NCBI RefSeq assembly: GCF_051175385.1
Contig: NZ_CP195106.1
Span: 6,944,001-7,008,000, forward strand
Length of the DNA stretch: 64,000 bases
Direction: 5' to 3'
Source of the DNA: Tundrisphaera lichenicola
Lineage (GTDB): Bacteria > Planctomycetota > Planctomycetia > Isosphaerales > Isosphaeraceae
Notes under the pieces: generated by a model
Databases searched by the model: none
The model's input: the letters and a program-made list of their open reading frames with translations, nothing else
Told to the model about the DNA's origin: nothing
Position numbers and translations under genes: made by a program
In this document: positions 9,288 through 17,314 of the stretch, one piece after another
Layout: each line of letters opens with the position of its first letter
Position numbering within the stretch: the first letter of the stretch is position 1

Positions 9288-9979
9288 TTCGCGTCCTTTA
9301 CCGGCGATTTCACACTCCCGAGATCAGATCGAGGCCGGAGCCCCGACCGACCGGGCCACCTGGAACTGAAGTTCGGTCGCCCCTACCGAAACCGGCCCGA
9401 GCTTCTCGCCGTCCGTCGGCTTGATCTCGTGCCTGATCACTTCTGTCCCCATCCCCCTCGGTTGCGATCAGGGAGGTGTTTGGGGAGCTACCCTCAATAC
9501 TTATTACTTATTGACCTAGATTAATTAAACTTGCATCGCCTCCTATGGCACACAAAAGCGGATCCGTAGCGATTCCCACCGGCGCGAGTCATCGAAAACG
9601 CGCACCTTCGATGGATGTCGACGTCAATCGAACACATCAAATCTGCTGGAGTTAGGAAATGCCAATCCGAACCGATGACACTCTCATCAAATGATACCAT
9701 CGGTTTAATGCCTGCCCCCGGTTCATCATAGCCAATAATGCGATGGAACCATCCATTATTTTTAAAAATCAGCAAATCAATAGAAAAATTTGAATTCAAT
9801 TGCGAGGACAAGCGTGGACTCTTCATCTCATACCGGCATCGGTGATCAACTCCGGAAGGGGAGGGCCGTTGGTTGTGCCCCGTCGAGGACGAGACTATCA
9901 TCTTCCCGATCCCGCCTCGGATCATCGAGCCTCCGGATCTCCTACCACGGGCCTCATCGAGAAGGAGTAAGCCACTCCG
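9288..9979. other. 692-base AT-rich intergenic region
   Basis: Lies between two divergent genes and is unusually rich in A/T from about 9490 to 9800, including TTATTACTTATTGACC and TTAATTAAAC, in contrast to the surrounding GC-rich DNA. It contains one small open frame on the minus strand (9521-9826, listed separately). The promoters of the histidine kinase and of the amidohydrolase must lie here, but I cannot place them with confidence. Confidence 0.6.
9521..9826 (-). CDS. doubtful small ORF in AT-rich gap
   Basis: Opens with ATG at 9826 and stops at TAA 9521-9523, giving 101 residues. Codon use is quite unlike the neighbours (many A/T third positions). The translation is balanced (for example DLLIFKNNGWFHRIIGYDE), with a Cys/Arg-rich tail. 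There is no recognisable family and no strong ribosome binding site. The frame also continues upstream into GC-rich antisense sequence, so openness is weak evidence. It may be a remnant of transferred DNA or simply non-coding. Confidence 0.2.
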   Translation of the reverse strand: MKSPRLSSQLNSNFSIDLLIFKNNGWFHRIIGYDEPGAGIKPMVSFDESVIGSDWHFLTPADLMCSIDVDIHRRCAFSMTRAGGNRYGSAFVCHRRRCKFN

Positions 9980-11335
9980 ATGACACGATCCCTCCCGATC
10001 GCGGCCGTGACGGCCGCCTGCGTCCTTGCCGTTGCCGGTGCCGATCGAGCGGCGGGCGGGGGGGTCTTCGCCGGCCTCAAGGAGATCAATCCCCCCGCCG
10101 AGGCCGAGGCCGGGCAGGTCGTCGCGATCGTCGGTGCCCGCCTGATCGACGGCCGAGGGACCCCGACGGTCCCCGACTCGGCCATCCTCCTCCGGGGCTC
10201 GCGGATCATCGAGGCCGGGCCGCGAGCCTCGACGACGATCCCCGCCGGGGCTCGCGTCTTCGACGCCTCGGGGTTCTCGATCCTCCCCGGCCTCGTCGAC
10301 ACGCACTACCACAACGACGGCGACGGTATCGCGACCGAACTGCCCGCCCTGGTCCTGTCGAGGGGCACCACCACCCTTCGCGATCCGAGCCTCCCGATCG
10401 CCGATTACGACCCGGTCCGCCGGGCCGACCGGCCGATGCCGCGGTGCTTCCTGACCGGCCGGCACTTCGACCAGGAGCCCCACGCCTACCCGCACGACGC
10501 GGTGACGGTCCGCTCGCCCGAGGAGGCCCGGGCCACCGTGGCGAGCCACCTCGCGAAGGGGGCCTCGGCCATCAAGGTCTACTTCCGGCTGCCCCTGGAG
10601 GAGATCCGCGTTACCTGCGAGGCCGCCCACCAGGGGGGCGTCCCCGTCACGGCGCACCTGGAACTGGTCGACGCCGATGACGCGATCCGGGCCGGGCTGG
10701 ACGGGATCGAGCACGTGACCTCGTTCGGCACCGCGCTGGCGAGCCCGGCGGCGGCCGAAGCCTTTCGCGAGGCCGTCCGGCGGGACAACGAGGCCCGACG
10801 GGACGGGAGGTATCGCCTCTGGGCCGACATCGACCTCGACGACCCGGCCAGGGTCAAGCCGCTGGTCGACTTGATGCTCGAACGTCGGGTCGTCCTCTCG
10901 GCCACGCTGGCCGTCTTCGAGCGGCGGGCCGGCGACCGGAACACCGAGGATTTCCACGTCCGGGGATTTCGCCAGATGCTCCGATTCGTCGGCCTCTGCC
11001 ACCGGGCCGGGGTCCCGATCGTGGTCGGGTCGCATTCCGGGGTCCCCCACGCCGGGCACGGCTGGGCCTACCAGCGCGAGCTGGAATTGCTCGTCGAGGC
11101 GGGGCTGACCCCCGCCGAGGCGATCGAGGCCGCCACCCTGCAAGGGGCCCGCTTCCTGGGCTGCGCCGAGCGTCTGGGGAGCATCGAGCCGGGCAAGGTC
11201 GCCGACCTGATCCTGGTAGCGGGCGATCCCCTGGCGGACATCGGCGTGATGAGGTCGGCCCGCCACGTCTTGCTCGAAGGTCGATGGGTCGGCGAGCCCC
11301 CGAGGTCGGCGAAGGCTCCCGAGGTAAGGCCCTAA
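9980..11335 (+). CDS. exported amidohydrolase (imidazolonepropionase-like)
   Basis: 451 residues with a signal peptide (about 1-25). The metallo-dependent hydrolase fold is marked by the short N-terminal beta-sandwich (ARLIDGRGT), LPGLVDTHYH with metal ligands His109 and His111, Lys199 (the probable carbamylated Lys), His226 and His245, and the closing GSIEPGKVADLILVAGDPL. The usual last metal Asp (GTD) is replaced by Ser-His in VVGSHSGVPH, so the metal centre may differ. Substrates in this family include cyclic amides and dipeptides; the substrate here is unknown. The start is preceded by AAGGAG, 13 bases away. Its last four bases overlap the end of the convergent pseudokinase gene. Confidence 0.85.
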   Translation: MTRSLPIAAVTAACVLAVAGADRAAGGGVFAGLKEINPPAEAEAGQVVAIVGARLIDGRGTPTVPDSAILLRGSRIIEAGPRASTTIPAGARVFDASGFSILPGLVDTHYHNDGDGIATELPALVLSRGTTTLRDPSLPIADYDPVRRADRPMPRCFLTGRHFDQEPHAYPHDAVTVRSPEEARATVASHLAKGASAIKVYFRLPLEEIRVTCEAAHQGGVPVTAHLELVDADDAIRAGLDGIEHVTSFGTALASPAAAEAFREAVRRDNEARRDGRYRLWADIDLDDPARVKPLVDLMLERRVVLSATLAVFERRAGDRNTEDFHVRGFRQMLRFVGLCHRAGVPIVVGSHSGVPHAGHGWAYQRELELLVEAGLTPAEAIEAATLQGARFLGCAERLGSIEPGKVADLILVAGDPLADIGVMRSARHVLLEGRWVGEPPRSAKAPEVRP

Positions 11336-13848
11336 TCCCGGCCCCGCCCGAACGCCACCCCGGCCGCGAGCAGACCGGCTCCGATCGCCAGGGCCATCAA
11401 GGAGGTCGCCCCCAGGGTCCTCGCGCCGGGCTCGATCAGCCTCGGACCGATCAAGGCCACGAGTGCCCCGGGGACGGCGAACGCGGCGATCCGGACCCCG
11501 TGGAAGAAGGACGAGACGACCAGGATCAGGCCCGCCACCCCCAGGCCGAAGCCGTCGAGCCGGCGCGCGATCATCTGCGGGACGTGCTCGATCTGGACAT
11601 CCCGGGTGACTCGGGCGGCGTCCTTGACCCCCCGGACGTTCCCGGTGAGCTTCTGGCCCAGCTTCTGGACGTCGGCGACCGCCTTCTCGCGGTCCGTCGT
11701 CGCGGAGAGGGCGGCTTGCTGGATCTCCCGGGCGTCGATCAATTGATTCTGGTGCATCCAGACCAGGAAACCGGCCAGCAGGACGCCGCCGGCGAGGAAC
11801 CGGGCCCTCGGACCGAAGAGCACCTCGACTCCCGTGATCAGGGCCTCGCGCCAGGCGGGCGGTCCGTCCGGGCCTTCGATCGTCTCGATGGCCGTCAGGA
11901 ATTCCTCGGGGCGTTCGGTGGCCCGGTGCAAAGCATTCGCCAGCGGAAGGCCGACCGACTGGTCGGGCGATCGCCGGTACTGGCGGGCCAGCGAGACCAT
12001 CGCCTCGGCCGCCCGGTGCGACTTCCGGCGGGCCGTAAGCAGGGGGACGCCTCGGGACTCGGCCCCTCGCTCCTCGATCCCCTGGAGCAACGCCAGGTCG
12101 CGTTCGAATCGCCGGGCCTCGATCTGGCCGTCGAGGAAGTCGACGATCGGGTCGCGCCAGGGGGCGAAGCGGGCCCGACGCTTCCCCCCGGCGTCGACAC
12201 CCCAGCGAGCTCGGGCCGACCGGAGGGCCTCGTAGCCGAACAATGCCTCGAAGAACTCCTCCCACCGGGGCCCCGCTTGCCGGCAGACGAACCGTCGGAC
12301 ATCATCCTCGGCCACCCCCTGCCGCCGGAGCCCCCGGATCAGGGCCTCGGCCCGCTCGATCGCCCCGGCGCGTCCCTGGGCGATCGGGCGATCGACCGCG
12401 AAGTGATAGGCCCCGGCCAGCCCCCCCGCGACCAGGGCCAGGAAGATCCAGGTCCCCAGCAGGCTCGAACCCCACAAGGCCCCGACCACCAGGGCCACCC
12501 CCGCCGCCAGGGTCAGGATGTTGCCCCGGCCCCCTCCGAGGACGAATTCGCGAGCCCGGTCGAAGATCGGATCGCCGACCAGGAGCCCCCGGAGCTTGAC
12601 CAGCGACCAGGCCGTGATCGCCCCGAAGGCCAGGGCCCCGATCGCGGTCAGGGGCTTGCCCACGAGCAAGGCCAGGACGACCAGGAGCGAGCAGAGGCCG
12701 ACGGCCCCCGCAACGATCAGGGGGCGGACGCGGGCCAGGGGAGGCTCGTGGAACTCGCGCAGGCTCTCCTCGATCTCGGCGGACTCGGCGTCGTTGGGGG
12801 CGAACGGACCGGCCACGCCGAGCTCGGCCTCCAGGGCCCGGATGGCCGAGCCGAGATCGGGGTAGGGGGGCTCGTGCCTGGCGTCGGCCATCCGATGGGC
12901 GACGCTCGCCAGGCCGGGCGGGATGGCCCGATCGCCCCGCTCGCCGCCGATCAGGGTCTGCAAGGCCCGCCCGAGCGCGGCGACATCCTCGCGGGCGAAG
13001 GCGGGGGGTGGCTCGGGCGGGGGGGCCGGATGAGGGCCGGGGCCGCCGGCCAGCTCGATCGGCGGGCGGGCGAGGAACTCCGGGGTCTCGGGCGTCAGGC
13101 CGACCCCGAGTCCGGTCAGGCGGATCAGGCCCGAGGCGTCGACGTGGATTTCGTCGAGCGTCAAGCCTCGGTGGTAGACCCCCTGTTCGTGGGCCAGCCG
13201 GAGCCCTCGGGCCGCGTGGAGGATCGCCGAGACCCGCGCCGTCCGGTCGAGGCCCGCCCGGCCCCGGGCCGGGTCCGACAGCGGATAGCCCCCCGGGGCC
13301 TCGGTCGCGAGGAAGGGGAAGCCCCGAGCGACCCCGATCTCGCGAGGGTTCGCCAGGTTGGGATGACGGAGCTGGGTCGCGGCGAAGGCCTCGCGGGCCA
13401 ACCGCTCGACGTATCGGGCGTCGGAGGCCCACCGGGGCTTCATCACCGAGAGCCGGAACCGGCCCCGGATCTGCCACCGATGGGCCCGGTAAGACGCGCC
13501 CGACCGGGTCATCGCCAGGAGGTTGCCCACCCGATAGCCCCCCATCGACCGGGGGGGCTGGAACTTCGGCTCGGGGGGGAGGCTCGGGGACTGGACCTCC
13601 TCGGTCGTCCCCTCTTCTTGCCTCGGCCGAGGCGGGATCGGCCGGGCCATCTGCTCGACCGTCTCGTCGGGGTCGACCTCGGGGGCCGCTTCAGGGATCG
13701 GGGCAACCTCGGGGTCTCCCGGGCCTTCGGGGACGTTCAGCGAGAACGGTCGGCCGCACTTCGGGCACGAGATCCGGAACCGACCGGGGCGCGGGTCCTT
13801 GATCGCGATCGACTTCTGACAGAGCGGGCACTGGATCGGCTGGCTCAC
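11332..13848 (-). CDS. zinc-ribbon pseudokinase, multi-pass membrane protein
   Basis: 838 residues. The N-terminus is an MJ0042-type zinc ribbon (CPLC near 8-11, CPKC near 29-32). A Pro/Glu-rich linker leads to a protein-kinase-like domain (about 100-330) starting GGYRVGNLLAMTRSGASYRA with a candidate ATP Lys in VMKPRW. The catalytic loop reads YHRGLTLDEIHVD, lacking the HRD Asp, and DFG is replaced by TGLG, so phosphotransfer is unlikely. The rest has at least six hydrophobic segments (from IVAGAVGLCSLLVVLALLVG on) plus a charged cytoplasmic block around 530-680. It probably works as a membrane signalling scaffold. ychF lies upstream on the same strand, 177 bases away across a hairpin repeat. 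Confidence 0.8.
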   Translation of the reverse strand: MSQPIQCPLCQKSIAIKDPRPGRFRISCPKCGRPFSLNVPEGPGDPEVAPIPEAAPEVDPDETVEQMARPIPPRPRQEEGTTEEVQSPSLPPEPKFQPPRSMGGYRVGNLLAMTRSGASYRAHRWQIRGRFRLSVMKPRWASDARYVERLAREAFAATQLRHPNLANPREIGVARGFPFLATEAPGGYPLSDPARGRAGLDRTARVSAILHAARGLRLAHEQGVYHRGLTLDEIHVDASGLIRLTGLGVGLTPETPEFLARPPIELAGGPGPHPAPPPEPPPAFAREDVAALGRALQTLIGGERGDRAIPPGLASVAHRMADARHEPPYPDLGSAIRALEAELGVAGPFAPNDAESAEIEESLREFHEPPLARVRPLIVAGAVGLCSLLVVLALLVGKPLTAIGALAFGAITAWSLVKLRGLLVGDPIFDRAREFVLGGGRGNILTLAAGVALVVGALWGSSLLGTWIFLALVAGGLAGAYHFAVDRPIAQGRAGAIERAEALIRGLRRQGVAEDDVRRFVCRQAGPRWEEFFEALFGYEALRSARARWGVDAGGKRRARFAPWRDPIVDFLDGQIEARRFERDLALLQGIEERGAESRGVPLLTARRKSHRAAEAMVSLARQYRRSPDQSVGLPLANALHRATERPEEFLTAIETIEGPDGPPAWREALITGVEVLFGPRARFLAGGVLLAGFLVWMHQNQLIDAREIQQAALSATTDREKAVADVQKLGQKLTGNVRGVKDAARVTRDVQIEHVPQMIARRLDGFGLGVAGLILVVSSFFHGVRIAAFAVPGALVALIGPRLIEPGARTLGATSLMALAIGAGLLAAGVAFGRGRD

Positions 13849-13965
13849 GGACGGCTCCCGGACTTCGATTCGACTCGCGGGTGGATGCCTCCATTGCTCC
13901 CGTCAGGGACGCCCAAGTCAAGACGCTGGCCCGGGCATCAGTCTTGAGATGGGAAGCTTTGTGAC

Positions 13966-14000
13966 GTAGGGTGGGTCGAGCGGAGCAAGCCCCACCCTAC
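13966..14000. repeat. palindromic element GTAGGGTGGG...CCCACCCTAC
   Basis: A perfect 10-base inverted repeat (13966-13975 and 13991-14000) around a 15-base loop beginning TCGAGCGGAGC. It resembles a widespread intergenic repeat type found in many bacteria (recognition from memory, not a search). It lies between ychF and the pseudokinase gene, both on the minus strand, so it would also form a hairpin in their transcript. No T-run follows on either side. Confidence 0.6.
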
Positions 14001-14025
14001 ACGTTCATGACTCGATGCGACGATC

Positions 14026-15114
14026 TCAATTGAACAGGAAGTGGCAGATGTCGCCGTCCTGCATGATGTAGGCCTTCCCCTCGACCCGGAGCTTGCCGGC
14101 GCCTCGGATGTCCTTCTCGGTCTTGTAGTGCTCCAGGTCGGCCAGGGTGTAGACCTCGGCCCGGATGAAGCCCTTTTCGAAGTCGGTGTGGATCACCCCG
14201 GCGGCCTGGGGGGCGGTGGCCCCGATGGGGATGGTCCAGGCTCGGACCTCGGTCTCGCCCGCGGTGAAGTACGAGCAGAGGCCCAGGACCCGATACGCCT
14301 CGCGGGCCAGGACGGTCAGGGCGGGCTCGGCCAGGCCGGAGGAGGCCAGCATCTCGGCGCGGTCGGCCTCGTCCAGCTCGGCGATCTCGGCTTCGAGCTT
14401 GGCGCAGACCGGGACCACCGAGGCTCCCACCTGCGCGGCGAACTCGCGGACCTTCAGGACCAGCGGCCCCTGACCTTCCAGGTCGGTCTCATCCACGTTG
14501 GCGACGTACAGGACCGGCTTGGCGGTCATCAGGCCGTAGCTGTCGATCGCCTTGGCCTCGAACTCGTCGAGCGTGAACTTCCGGAGCGGCTGGTCGGTCG
14601 CCAGGTGGTCCAGGCACTTCTTGATGGTCTCGGCGCGGAGCTTGGCTTCCTTGTCGCCGCTTTTCGCGGCGCGTTCGGCCTTGGGCAGGGCGTTCTCCAG
14701 CGTCTGGATGTCGGCCAGCATCAGCTCGATCTCGATGGTCTCGATGTCGGAGACCGGGTCGACCGTGCCTGCGACGTGCACGACGTCGGGGTCCTCGAAG
14801 CACCGGACGACCTGCAAGATCGCGTCGACCTCGCGGATGTGGCTGAGGAACTTGTTGCCCAGCCCCTGGCCCTCGCTGGCCCCCTTGACGATCCCGGCGA
14901 TGTCCACCAGCTTCAGGGCCGCCGGGACCAGCTTCTTGGGGACGATGTACTTGCTGATCCTCGCCAGCCGATCGTCGGGGACACTGACGATCCCCTCGTT
15001 GGGCTCGATCGTGCAGAACGGATAATTCGCGCTCTGGGCCGCCTTGGAGCTGGTGAGGGCGTTGAACAGGGTGCTCTTGCCCACGTTGGGCAGACCGACG
15101 ATGCCCGCTTTCAT
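14026..15114 (-). CDS. ychF: redox-regulated ATPase/GTPase YchF (OLA1 family)
   Basis: 362 residues, the family's normal length. The N-terminus is GIVGLPNVGKSTLFNAL (P-loop 7-15), followed by NYPFCTIEPNEG and DIAGIVKGASEGQGLGNKFL (switch regions). The nucleotide-base motif is NVDE rather than NKxD, which is why YchF prefers ATP over GTP. A coiled-coil insertion (about 130-200) and the C-terminal TGS domain (AGVIHTDFEKGFIRAEV) complete the set. It binds ribosomes and is a conserved housekeeping protein. It is divergent from the secreted-protein gene at 15415; the 300 bases between contain no other gene. Confidence 0.97.
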   Translation of the reverse strand: MKAGIVGLPNVGKSTLFNALTSSKAAQSANYPFCTIEPNEGIVSVPDDRLARISKYIVPKKLVPAALKLVDIAGIVKGASEGQGLGNKFLSHIREVDAILQVVRCFEDPDVVHVAGTVDPVSDIETIEIELMLADIQTLENALPKAERAAKSGDKEAKLRAETIKKCLDHLATDQPLRKFTLDEFEAKAIDSYGLMTAKPVLYVANVDETDLEGQGPLVLKVREFAAQVGASVVPVCAKLEAEIAELDEADRAEMLASSGLAEPALTVLAREAYRVLGLCSYFTAGETEVRAWTIPIGATAPQAAGVIHTDFEKGFIRAEVYTLADLEHYKTEKDIRGAGKLRVEGKAYIMQDGDICHFLFN

Positions 15115-15414
15115 GGTGCCGACTCGACCTCACCGGGGAAACCTGCCAGGGGGAAAACTTCGCCGGGACATCCTAACACCCGAGGTGCTCTCCTGTCTCG
15201 CCCAAGCTTGCAGCGGCCCCGGCGAAGGGGAACCCGCCCAGATTTCCGGTCCGGAGTCGCCCTGGGATTTTACGTGTCCTATGGTCTTGGAAAATCCGAG
15301 CCGCAGGGCTCGTGGGAGGGGCAATCCGAGGGATGCCAAGCCGGAGAACACGCCGCGACCCTTCGGATCAGCGTCCGGCCCCCGACGCCAGGCGAAATTG
15401 AGGTATCGACCCAG

Positions 15415-16128
15415 ATGATCCCCGAGCACGCGCGAACGATGGCCAGCCGGATCCGCCCCCAGGCCTCGCGGGGCCGGCGGAGGCGGACCCACACCTCGGT
15501 GGAGATCCTGGAGCGGCGGGATAATCCGGCCACCTTCGCCGCGCCCGCGAACGACCCCTCGGGGCTCCTGGATCTGATCCAGGGGGCGAACGAGATCGGG
15601 GGCATCAACTCGATCATCCTCCAGCCGGGCAGCCAGTACGACTATGGGTCGCCCGACAACTACTGGTTCGGGCCGAACGCGCTGCCGGCGATCACCAGCA
15701 ACCTGACGATCATCGGCAACGGGGCCACGATCGCCCGGGCCGGCGGATCGGCCGCGAACTTTCGCCTGTTCTGCGTCCTGGGCGGTCCGGGTTACGGGAA
15801 CAGCTCGGCAGGGACGCTCACCCTCCGGAATCTCACCCTGACCGGCGGGGTTGCGGGCGGGGGCAAGGGCCGACGCCCGCTGGTGAAGGTCCTCGACGGC
15901 CGGACCGGCGACCAGATGGCGAATCAGTTCGCCTTCGGCCGGGACTTCCGCGGCGGGGTCCGCGTGGGCGTGCTGGGCGGGCCGAACGGGAGGGCGAATC
16001 TCCTCGAAGGGGTCGGTGAATCCGGCGGGACGACCGTCGTCGTCCGCGACGGCCGGACGCTCGGCAAGATCCGTGCCTTTGACGCCTTCGGCAAGCGTTA
16101 TCGTGGCGGGGTTTACGTCGCGGGGTGA
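15415..16128 (+). CDS. short secreted protein joining a beta-helix start to an FG-GAP-like end
   Basis: 237 residues from the ATG at 15415. The Arg-rich N-terminus and VEILERRDNPATF match the LExRxLL-type leader of planctomycete surface proteins. Residues about 40-150 (NDPSGLLDLIQGANEIGG, TIIGNGATIAR, LTLRNLTLTGG) resemble the opening of right-handed beta-helix proteins. From about 155 on, VKVLDGRTGDQMANQF and RDFRGGVRVGVLGG resemble the VKVFDG / FRGGVRVA repeats of large planctomycete FG-GAP proteins. Both halves are usually parts of proteins several times longer, so this looks like an internally deleted or rearranged gene that is still open. Function is unknown; surface location is inferred. 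Confidence 0.6.
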   Translation: MIPEHARTMASRIRPQASRGRRRRTHTSVEILERRDNPATFAAPANDPSGLLDLIQGANEIGGINSIILQPGSQYDYGSPDNYWFGPNALPAITSNLTIIGNGATIARAGGSAANFRLFCVLGGPGYGNSSAGTLTLRNLTLTGGVAGGGKGRRPLVKVLDGRTGDQMANQFAFGRDFRGGVRVGVLGGPNGRANLLEGVGESGGTTVVVRDGRTLGKIRAFDAFGKRYRGGVYVAG

Positions 16129-16262
16129 TCATCGGGGGCGTCGGGCGGCGACGGGCGGGCGAACCTCCGCGAAACTTCACGGATCGCCCATCCGGCCGAC
16201 ACATCACCGAACTATCGTGTGATTTCTCGCCTACCGAATTCCGCCCGCCCCGAGGCCCCACC

Positions 16263-17255
16263 GTGATCCGACGAGCCCCCCATCCGACCCGCCCCGGATT
16301 CACCCTGATCGAGCTGCTCGTGGTGATCGCGATCATCGCCGTGCTGATCTCCCTCCTGCTGCCGGCGGTCCAGGCCGCGCGCGAGGCCGCCCGGCGGATC
16401 CAGTGCACGAACAACCTCAAGCAGCTCGGCCTGGCCATGCACCCCTTCGAATCGGCCAACGGCTTCTTCACCCCGGCGGCCGTCGACATGCCGTTCCCCA
16501 AGCTGAACATCAACGTGGGAGACAACGGCCAGCCCCTGCCGACGAGCCAGCTGGTCCAGCACGGCTGGTCGGTCCTCCTGCTCCCCTTCGCCGAGCAGTC
16601 GGCGCTCTACAACTCCTACAATCTCAAGCTCGATTTCCGGAACCCGGGGAATTCGACGGTCCTGACGACCCAGTTGAATCTGATGGCCTGCCCCTCGACC
16701 CCGAACTCGGGCCGGTTGGACTCCAACAACTCGGGAGGCTTCAAGGGCTGGCAGGCCGTCGCCGGCGACTACGCCCCCAACAACAGCGTCGCGGCGACCC
16801 TGGTCAACGCGGGGTTCGTCGCCCCGGGCACCTATGCCGGCGTGATGCAGGCCAACGTGGTCCGGACGATCGCCGAGATCACCGACGGGACCTCGAACAC
16901 CGAGGTCATCGCCGAGGACGCCGGCCGGCCCGACCGCTGGACTCGCGGCTACAAGGTCCAGCCCTCCAACCCCGTCGGATCCTCGCCCCGGATCCGCGTC
17001 TCGGGGGCCGGGTGGGCCGACCGGGATAGCCCGTACGGCCTCCACGGGTTCACGATGGATGGCAGTTCCAACCCCGGCCCTTGCCACACCAACTGCACCA
17101 ACGCCAACGAGGTCTTCAGCTTCCACCCGGGCGGGGCCAACAACCTGTTCGCCGACGGTTCGGTCCACTTCATCAAGGAAACCGCGGCCATCCAGGTCTA
17201 CGCGAACTTGATCTCGAGGGCCGGTGGCGAGATCATCTCGGCAGACGCCTTCTGA
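16263..17255 (+). CDS. DUF1559 type IV pilin-like (prepilin) protein
   Basis: About 330 residues from a GTG at 16263, chosen because it places 12 residues before the prepilin cleavage motif GFTLIELLVVIAII; an upstream GTG overlapping the previous stop would give an implausible 58-residue leader. The hydrophobic helix continues to AVQAAREAARR, then CTNNLKQLGLAMHPFESANG, the hallmark DUF1559 block, and ends with NNLFADGSVHFIKETA. Planctomycetes carry many such proteins, thought to be pseudopilins or surface fibre subunits processed by PilD-type peptidase. The next gene starts 60 bases downstream on the same strand, so the two may be co-transcribed. Confidence 0.92.
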   Translation: MIRRAPHPTRPGFTLIELLVVIAIIAVLISLLLPAVQAAREAARRIQCTNNLKQLGLAMHPFESANGFFTPAAVDMPFPKLNINVGDNGQPLPTSQLVQHGWSVLLLPFAEQSALYNSYNLKLDFRNPGNSTVLTTQLNLMACPSTPNSGRLDSNNSGGFKGWQAVAGDYAPNNSVAATLVNAGFVAPGTYAGVMQANVVRTIAEITDGTSNTEVIAEDAGRPDRWTRGYKVQPSNPVGSSPRIRVSGAGWADRDSPYGLHGFTMDGSSNPGPCHTNCTNANEVFSFHPGGANNLFADGSVHFIKETAAIQVYANLISRAGGEIISADAF

Positions 17256-17314
17256 GCGGCCGGACGGCCCGCGGACTCCACCCCGACGAGACACCCGACC
17301 CGAGGAATCAGCCC

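Noticed and set aside
9827..12265. Long minus-strand open frame across the amidohydrolase and into the pseudokinase
   Set aside because: It overlaps two well-supported genes and reads as low-complexity Arg/Gly/Pro sequence. Only its AT-rich tail (9521-9826) was kept, as a doubtful ORF.
16125..16262. Start of the DUF1559 protein at a GTG overlapping the previous stop
   Set aside because: It would give a leader of about 58 residues before the prepilin cleavage motif; the GTG at 16263 gives a normal 12.
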